A stretch of DNA of 35,442 nucleotides, taken from NCBI RefSeq assembly GCF_902489365.1, contig NZ_CABTZR010000019.1:1-35442 (forward strand). The letters run 5' to 3'. The notes under the pieces are model-generated. The model searched no databases. It was not told the DNA's origin and saw only the letters and a program-made list of their open reading frames with translations. Both the position numbers and the translations under genes were made by a program. Each line of letters opens with the position of its first letter. The first letter of the stretch is position 1. Origin of the DNA: an uncultured Corynebacterium sp. (lineage in GTDB: Bacteria > Actinomycetota > Actinomycetes > Mycobacteriales > Mycobacteriaceae). Of this stretch, positions 31,230-35,442 are shown piece by piece.

Positions 31230-32408
31230 ATGTTTATTCGCGATCTCGATGTCAGGGACTTCCGCTCCTGGCCCGAGCTCACTCTCAGGCTGCAACCGGG
31301 GATTACCCTCTTTGTCGGCCGCAATGGTTTTGGCAAGACCAATATCGTTGAGGCCATCGGCTATGTTGCCCACTTATCCTCACACCGCGTCGCCCACGAC
31401 GCCCCCCTCGTGCGCCACGGCGCAACCAACGCCCGCATTTCCGCCACGGCGGTCAACCAGGGGCGCGAGCTTACCGCGCACCTGCTCATCAAACCCCACG
31501 CGGCGAACCAGGCGCAGATCAACCGCACGCGCCTGAAAACCCCGCGGGAACTGCTAGGCGTGGTGCAAACCGTGCTCTTCTCCCCGGAGGATTTATCCCT
31601 CGTGCGCGGCGAACCGGCAACGCGCCGCCAGTATTTGGATGACATCATTGCCTCCCGCACGCCGCGCCTGGCGGGTATCAAGGCCGACTATGACAAGGTG
31701 CTCAAGCAGCGCAACGCGTTGTTGAAGTCGGCGTCACCGAGTCTGCGCCGCGGCTACAACGACAGCGACGGCGCCTCAGCACTAGCCACCCTCGACGTGT
31801 GGGATACGCAGCTGTCTTCGCTCGGCGCGCAGGTGATCCAGGCACGCCTGGCGCTTGTCGACGAACTCCGCGAGCTCATCCCTGCCGCCTATGCTGGCCT
31901 GGCCCCGGAATCGCGCCCGGCGGCCATCGAGTACAAATCCACCGTGGATACCTCCGACCGCGAGGTCATTGAGGCGATGATGCTGACCGAACTCGCTACC
32001 AAGCGCCAGCGCGAAATCGAGCGCGGGATCTCACTCGTCGGCCCGCACCGCGATGACCTCGTTCTCAACCTGGGGACGAGCCCCGCCAAGGGCTTTGCCA
32101 GCCACGGTGAGACCTGGTCTTATGCCATCTCCTTGCGCCTAGCGGAGTTCAACCTGCTGCGTCAGGATGGCACTGATCCGATTCTCATCCTCGACGATGT
32201 CTTTGCTGAGCTCGATGCGAAGCGCCGGGAGAAGCTGGTCCACCTCGCCGCGGGTGCGGAACAGGTACTCATCACCGCGGCGGTGGATGAGGATTTGCCC
32301 GGCAACCTGCAGCCCATCGAGCGCTTCACTGTCAGCGTGCGCGATACCGACGAGGGCCGGGTATCAGAGATCGCACCGTACGATGCGGGTGGTGACGAGA
32401 ATGACTGA
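31230..32408 (+). CDS. recF: DNA replication and repair protein RecF
   Basis: 392 residues. Walker A G30-R-N-G-F-G-K36-T37 follows the typical MFIRDLDVRDFRSWPELTL opening. The ABC signature region is SHGETWSYAISLRLAEF, and Walker B is DPILILDDVFAELD. RecF is an SMC-like ATPase that helps load RecA at gaps with RecO and RecR. It is 5 bp downstream of dnaN, and its last 8 bp overlap the next gene (ATGACTGA), so dnaN-recF-DUF721 form one operon. Confidence 0.96.
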   Translation: MFIRDLDVRDFRSWPELTLRLQPGITLFVGRNGFGKTNIVEAIGYVAHLSSHRVAHDAPLVRHGATNARISATAVNQGRELTAHLLIKPHAANQAQINRTRLKTPRELLGVVQTVLFSPEDLSLVRGEPATRRQYLDDIIASRTPRLAGIKADYDKVLKQRNALLKSASPSLRRGYNDSDGASALATLDVWDTQLSSLGAQVIQARLALVDELRELIPAAYAGLAPESRPAAIEYKSTVDTSDREVIEAMMLTELATKRQREIERGISLVGPHRDDLVLNLGTSPAKGFASHGETWSYAISLRLAEFNLLRQDGTDPILILDDVFAELDAKRREKLVHLAAGAEQVLITAAVDEDLPGNLQPIERFTVSVRDTDEGRVSEIAPYDAGGDEND

Positions 32409-32943
32409 GCACGAGTTTGATCCGGTCAAAGCGCTCTTTGAGCGCACCCGAAACACGTCGAAAAATCCGCCGAAGCTCAATAAACCGGCCCCTAAGATGA
32501 ACCTGGCGGCTACATCGAAAGAGCAGCAGCCCAAGCCCTATCGGCGCGGTAGGCCGAGTGGGCCCGATGGGCGCCGCCGGCGCCGGAGCCTCGAGATCCC
32601 TAGCCTGGGCGCGCAGATCCAACGCGAGATTGGCAAGCGCGGCTGGGAACACGAATTAGCTCATGGCTGGGTCATGGGCAATTGGGAAAACCTCGTGGGC
32701 GAGCGCATCGCTGCGCATACTCAGCCGCTGAACATCAAGGAGCAGGTTGTTTACGTGGCGTGCGATTCCTCCAGCTGGGCCACTGAGCTGCGCTACCTGC
32801 AGCGGCCTATCTTGCAGAAGATCGCGGACCGTTTGGGGCCGGACGTGGTGGTTAAGCTCCACATTCAAGGGCCCAAGCAGCACCGTAACTATGAGGGCCG
32901 CCAGTGGGTCAAGCCGCAAGGCTCACAGGATACGTACGGCTGA
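32401..32943 (+). CDS. DUF721-family protein (Rv0004 type)
   Basis: 180 residues from the ATG at 32401, overlapping the recF end by 8 bp. The N-terminal 60 residues are basic and probably disordered (KPYRRGRPSGPDGRRRRRS). The DUF721 domain follows, with GWEHELAHGWVMGNWENLVG and the typical VVYVACDSSSWATELRYLQR. This family (DciA-like) is linked to replication; bacterial DciA loads the replicative helicase, and actinobacterial members at this locus are thought to be related. The position between recF and gyrB is conserved in actinobacteria. The name DciA was not used because family membership was judged only by eye. Confidence 0.88.
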   Translation: MTEHEFDPVKALFERTRNTSKNPPKLNKPAPKMNLAATSKEQQPKPYRRGRPSGPDGRRRRRSLEIPSLGAQIQREIGKRGWEHELAHGWVMGNWENLVGERIAAHTQPLNIKEQVVYVACDSSSWATELRYLQRPILQKIADRLGPDVVVKLHIQGPKQHRNYEGRQWVKPQGSQDTYG

Positions 32944-33019
32944 TCGGGGTGATCGCGAAATTCACGCAAATTTGGGGCTCTCACGGGCGTGCACTGTCCT
33001 CGCGTGGGGGGACACAGTG

Positions 33020-33061
33020 TAGAATGGCTAAAGTCTTAGATTTAGCTCTAGCCAAAAGGAG
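33020..33061 (+). promoter_or_regulatory. gyrB -10 box and ribosome-binding site
   Basis: TAGAAT (33020-33025) is a good -10 match. AAAAGGAG (33054-33061) precedes the GTG at 33073. No clear -35 was seen. The leader would be about 40 nt. Confidence 0.5.
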
Positions 33062-33072
33062 TACACGAATCC

Positions 33073-35121
33073 GTGGCTGAACAACACGCATATGATGCGG
33101 GGTCAATTACAATTCTGGAGGGCCTCGAAGCCGTCCGTAAGCGCCCCGGTATGTACATCGGTTCCACCGGTGCCCGCGGCCTACACCACCTGATTTGGGA
33201 GATCGTCGACAACTCCGTCGATGAGGCCATGGCGGGCTATGCCGACAAGGTCATTGTCACCCTCCGTGAGGATGGTGGCGTTGAAGTTATCGATAACGGC
33301 CGTGGCATCCCAGTCGAGATGCATGCTTCCGGTGCTCCTACCGTCCAGGTAGTCATGACCCAGCTGCATGCGGGCGGTAAGTTCGACTCCGAATCTTATG
33401 CCGTATCCGGTGGTCTCCACGGCGTGGGTATCTCTGTGGTCAACGCCCTGTCCACTCGTGTTGAGGCGGACATCAAGCGCAATGGCAAGCACTGGTACCA
33501 GAACTTCAACAACGCTATTCCCGAGGAGCTCGTTGAAGGCGATAATGCTCGCGGTACCGGCTCCACCATCCGCTTCTGGCCGGATCCGGAGATCTTTGAA
33601 ACCGTCGAGTTTAACTACGACACCATCGCTCGCCGCCTGCAGGAGATGGCCTTCCTGAACAAGGGCCTGACCATTGTTCTGCGTGACGAGCGCGCGATCT
33701 CCAAGGAGCAGGCCGAGCTTGAAGAGATCGCCGAGGCAGGCGATGCCGCCGTCAGCCTCAGCTCCCTCGATGATAAGGATAAGTCCGCCAAGGAGGGTGA
33801 GGACGGCGAGGACAAGACTTCTAAGAAGAAGAAGGAAGTCACTTACCACTATCCGAATGGCCTGCAGGACTACGTTGAGCACCTCAACAAGAACAAGACC
33901 TCCATTCACCCCACCATCGTTGCCTTCGACGCCAAGGGTGAGGACCACGAGGTCGAAATCGCTCTACAGTGGAACCAGGGCTACAAGGAATCCGTCCATA
34001 CCTTTGCCAACACCATTAACACCCATGAAGGCGGCACGCACGAGGAAGGCTTCCGCGCGGCGCTGACCTCCCTGATGAACCGCTACGCCAAGGAGCACAA
34101 GCTCCTCAAGGAAAAGGATGGCAACCTTTCCGGCGAAGACTGCCGCGAGGGCCTTGCCGCCGTGATTTCCGTCAAGGTTGGTGATCCGCAGTTCGAAGGC
34201 CAGACCAAGACGAAGCTGGGTAACTCGGAGATTCGAGGATTTGTCCAGCGCTCCGTCAACGAGCACCTCAACGATTGGTTTGACGCCAACCCGGCTGAGG
34301 CCAAGGTCATTATCAACAAGGCCGTGTCCTCCGCGCATGCCCGCGTAGCTGCTCGCAAGGCACGTGAGTTGGTTCGCCGCAAGTCCGCCGGCGACCTCGG
34401 CGGCCTGCCCGGCAAGCTAGCGGATTGCCGCTCCAAGGATTCGAAGCTTTCTGAGCTTTACATCGTGGAGGGTGACTCCGCAGGTGGTTCCGCGAAGGGC
34501 GGCCGCGATTCCATGTTCCAGGCCATCCTGCCGCTGCGCGGTAAGATCCTCAACGTGGAAAAGGCCCGCATGGACAAGGTTCTCAAGAACGCTGAGGTCC
34601 AAGCCATCATCACCGCCCTGGGCACCGGTATCCACGAAGAATTCGACATTTCGAAGCTGCGCTACGACAAGATCGTGCTCATGGCCGATGCCGACGTGGA
34701 CGGCCAGCACATCGCCACGCTGCTTCTGACCCTGCTCTTCCGCTTCATGCCGCAGCTGGTTGAGGATGGTCACGTCTACCTGGCGAATCCGCCGCTGTAC
34801 AAGCTGAAGTGGGCCAAGGGCCAGCCGGGCTACGCCTTCTCCGATGCTGAGCGCGACAAGCTGCTGGCTGAGGGCCTGGAAGAGGGCCGCAAAATCAACA
34901 AGGACGACGGCATCCAGCGCTACAAGGGTCTGGGTGAGATGAACGCCGCCGAGCTGTGGGAGACCACCTTGGATCCGACCACCCGCGTCCTGCGCCGCGT
35001 GGATCTGGAAGATGCGCAGCGCGCCGATGAGCTCTTCTCCATCCTGATGGGTGATGACGTGGCCGCTCGCCGCTCCTTCATTACCCGCCGTGCGAAGGAC
35101 GTTCGCTTCCTCGACGTCTAA
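33073..35121 (+). CDS. gyrB: DNA gyrase subunit B
   Basis: 682 residues from a GTG at 33073. The GHKL ATPase site shows NSVDEAMAG, DNGRGIPVE and GGLHGVGISVVNALS. The transducer block GLAAVISVKVGDPQFEGQTK comes next. The Toprim domain has E466-G-D-S and the metal aspartates D539, D541, D543 in MADADVDGQHI, and the QAILPLRGKILNVEKAR gyrase motif is present. An acidic/lysine-rich loop near residues 230-255 (DDKDKSAKEGEDGEDKTSKK) lies in the ATPase domain, of a kind common in corynebacteria. With GyrA (outside the window) it introduces negative supercoils. A bidirectional terminator follows at 35167-35202. Confidence 0.97.
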   Translation: MAEQHAYDAGSITILEGLEAVRKRPGMYIGSTGARGLHHLIWEIVDNSVDEAMAGYADKVIVTLREDGGVEVIDNGRGIPVEMHASGAPTVQVVMTQLHAGGKFDSESYAVSGGLHGVGISVVNALSTRVEADIKRNGKHWYQNFNNAIPEELVEGDNARGTGSTIRFWPDPEIFETVEFNYDTIARRLQEMAFLNKGLTIVLRDERAISKEQAELEEIAEAGDAAVSLSSLDDKDKSAKEGEDGEDKTSKKKKEVTYHYPNGLQDYVEHLNKNKTSIHPTIVAFDAKGEDHEVEIALQWNQGYKESVHTFANTINTHEGGTHEEGFRAALTSLMNRYAKEHKLLKEKDGNLSGEDCREGLAAVISVKVGDPQFEGQTKTKLGNSEIRGFVQRSVNEHLNDWFDANPAEAKVIINKAVSSAHARVAARKARELVRRKSAGDLGGLPGKLADCRSKDSKLSELYIVEGDSAGGSAKGGRDSMFQAILPLRGKILNVEKARMDKVLKNAEVQAIITALGTGIHEEFDISKLRYDKIVLMADADVDGQHIATLLLTLLFRFMPQLVEDGHVYLANPPLYKLKWAKGQPGYAFSDAERDKLLAEGLEEGRKINKDDGIQRYKGLGEMNAAELWETTLDPTTRVLRRVDLEDAQRADELFSILMGDDVAARRSFITRRAKDVRFLDV

Positions 35122-35166
35122 GGCGTCTCAGAGCACGAGCCCATAGGGGAACAAGAGAAAACAGAG

Positions 35167-35202
35167 AAAAGACCAGCCCTCAGAAGGAGGTGCTGGTCTT
35201 TT
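35167..35202. terminator. Bidirectional intrinsic terminator
   Basis: AAAAGACCAGC (35167-35177) and GCTGGTCTTTT (35192-35202) form an 11-bp stem with a 14-nt loop. The arms give T-runs on both strands, so it can end gyrB and the convergent minus-strand gene. Confidence 0.9.
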
Positions 35203-35238
35203 GTTCTTCGGTGCCTGGGGCCCGGATAGTTAATCCAC

Positions 35239-35442
35239 TTATACGGTATCCATGTGGCGCTGCAGAACGCGGCCGATGGTCGCCACGTGAGGCTCCACAA
35301 TGGACGAGGCCTTGCCGCGCAGCGACTTGTAGGTCCGCGCGATACCGGGGGCTTTAATGTCTTCGGCGGACTTATCAGCTGCAGACATAAGGGCCTCTGT
35401 AACTTCGCCGCTGCGCCCATCGAGGTAGGTGCCAAAATCGGA
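35239..35442 (-). CDS. C-terminal part of an unknown minus-strand protein (runs off window)
   Basis: The reverse strand is open from the window edge to a TAA at 35241-35239, giving 67 residues. They read SDFGTYLDGRSGEVTEALMS at the start and QRHMDTV at the end. The segment is helix-prone and mixed-charge, with repeated Lys/Ala (ADKSAEDIKAPG, SLRGKASSIVEPH). Codon use fits the host. No family is recognised from this fragment. The terminator at 35167-35202 follows its stop by 37 bp, which supports it as a real gene. Confidence 0.65.
   Translation of the reverse strand, partial: SDFGTYLDGRSGEVTEALMSAADKSAEDIKAPGIARTYKSLRGKASSIVEPHVATIGRVLQRHMDTV

Noticed and set aside
35118..35435. Minus-strand open frame reading through the gyrB terminator
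   Set aside because: It crosses the strong bidirectional terminator and has an atypical Pro/Arg/Cys composition; the overlapping 67-codon frame ending at 35239 looks like a real protein.
1..35442. tRNA or rRNA genes, CRISPR arrays, insertion sequences, integrases
   Set aside because: None was recognised on either strand; no cloverleaf, regular spacer-repeat array or transposase motif was seen.

Overview
The window is the replication-origin segment of a high-GC actinobacterial chromosome, almost certainly a Corynebacterium. From about 4.2 kb onward it carries the actinobacterial origin gene order: pcnA, NUDIX hydrolase, DUF6049 protein, murJ, then (after a species-specific insertion) sigM, trxB, trxA, cwlM, a GNAT-like gene, parB, parA, rsmG, yidC, yidD, rnpA, rpmH, dnaA, dnaN, recF, DUF721, gyrB. 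The same order is known from Mycobacterium tuberculosis (Rv3907c to Rv3924c, then Rv0001 to Rv0005). Two differences are visible: no anti-sigma gene follows sigM, and no jag/khpB gene lies between rsmG and yidC. The species cannot be named from sequence alone.

Layout. 1-3.1 kb: start of a dicarboxylate/amino-acid symporter (minus), an SdpI-family membrane protein with a Cys-rich tail, a 21-bp perfect inverted repeat, a small exported protein, a Rieske Tat-lipoprotein, a parS-like ParB site (1815-1830), a bile-acid:sodium-symporter-family transporter and a small conserved unknown. 3.1-6.2 kb (minus): azlD, azlC, a YqgE protein and pcnA. 6.3-12.3 kb (plus): NUDIX hydrolase, DUF6049 exported protein and a MurJ-pseudokinase fusion. 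12.3-18.8 kb: an insertion relative to the conserved order. It holds an AT-richer pair (secreted Cys-containing protein plus tiny two-helix membrane protein), a YceI protein, an AlbA_2/HATPase regulator preceded by a helically phased repeat array, and aminopeptidase N. 18.9-22.1 kb (plus): sigM, trxB, trxA and cwlM. 22.1-27.0 kb (minus): GNAT-like gene, parB, parA, rsmG, yidC, yidD, rnpA, rpmH. 27.0-35.1 kb: origin region with two clusters of DnaA boxes flanking dnaA, then dnaN, recF, DUF721 and gyrB. The window closes with a bidirectional terminator and the 3' end of an unknown minus-strand gene.

How the parts work together. DnaA, the DnaA boxes, the beta clamp, RecF and gyrase serve initiation and replication. 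ParA, ParB and parS segregate the origin. RpmH, RnpA, YidD, YidC and RsmG serve ribosome, RNase P, membrane-insertion and rRNA-methylation functions. MurJ and the catalytically degenerate CwlM belong to peptidoglycan precursor export and its regulation. SigM with thioredoxin and its reductase forms a disulfide-stress block. The most novel material is in the insertion: the secreted-protein/small-membrane-protein pair (12440-13575) and the AlbA_2/HATPase regulator with its AACAACT/AGTTGTT operator array (14317-14529). A recurring layout, a -10-like hexamer ending 7-8 nt before the start codon with no ribosome-binding site, suggests that many single genes here are transcribed as leaderless mRNAs.
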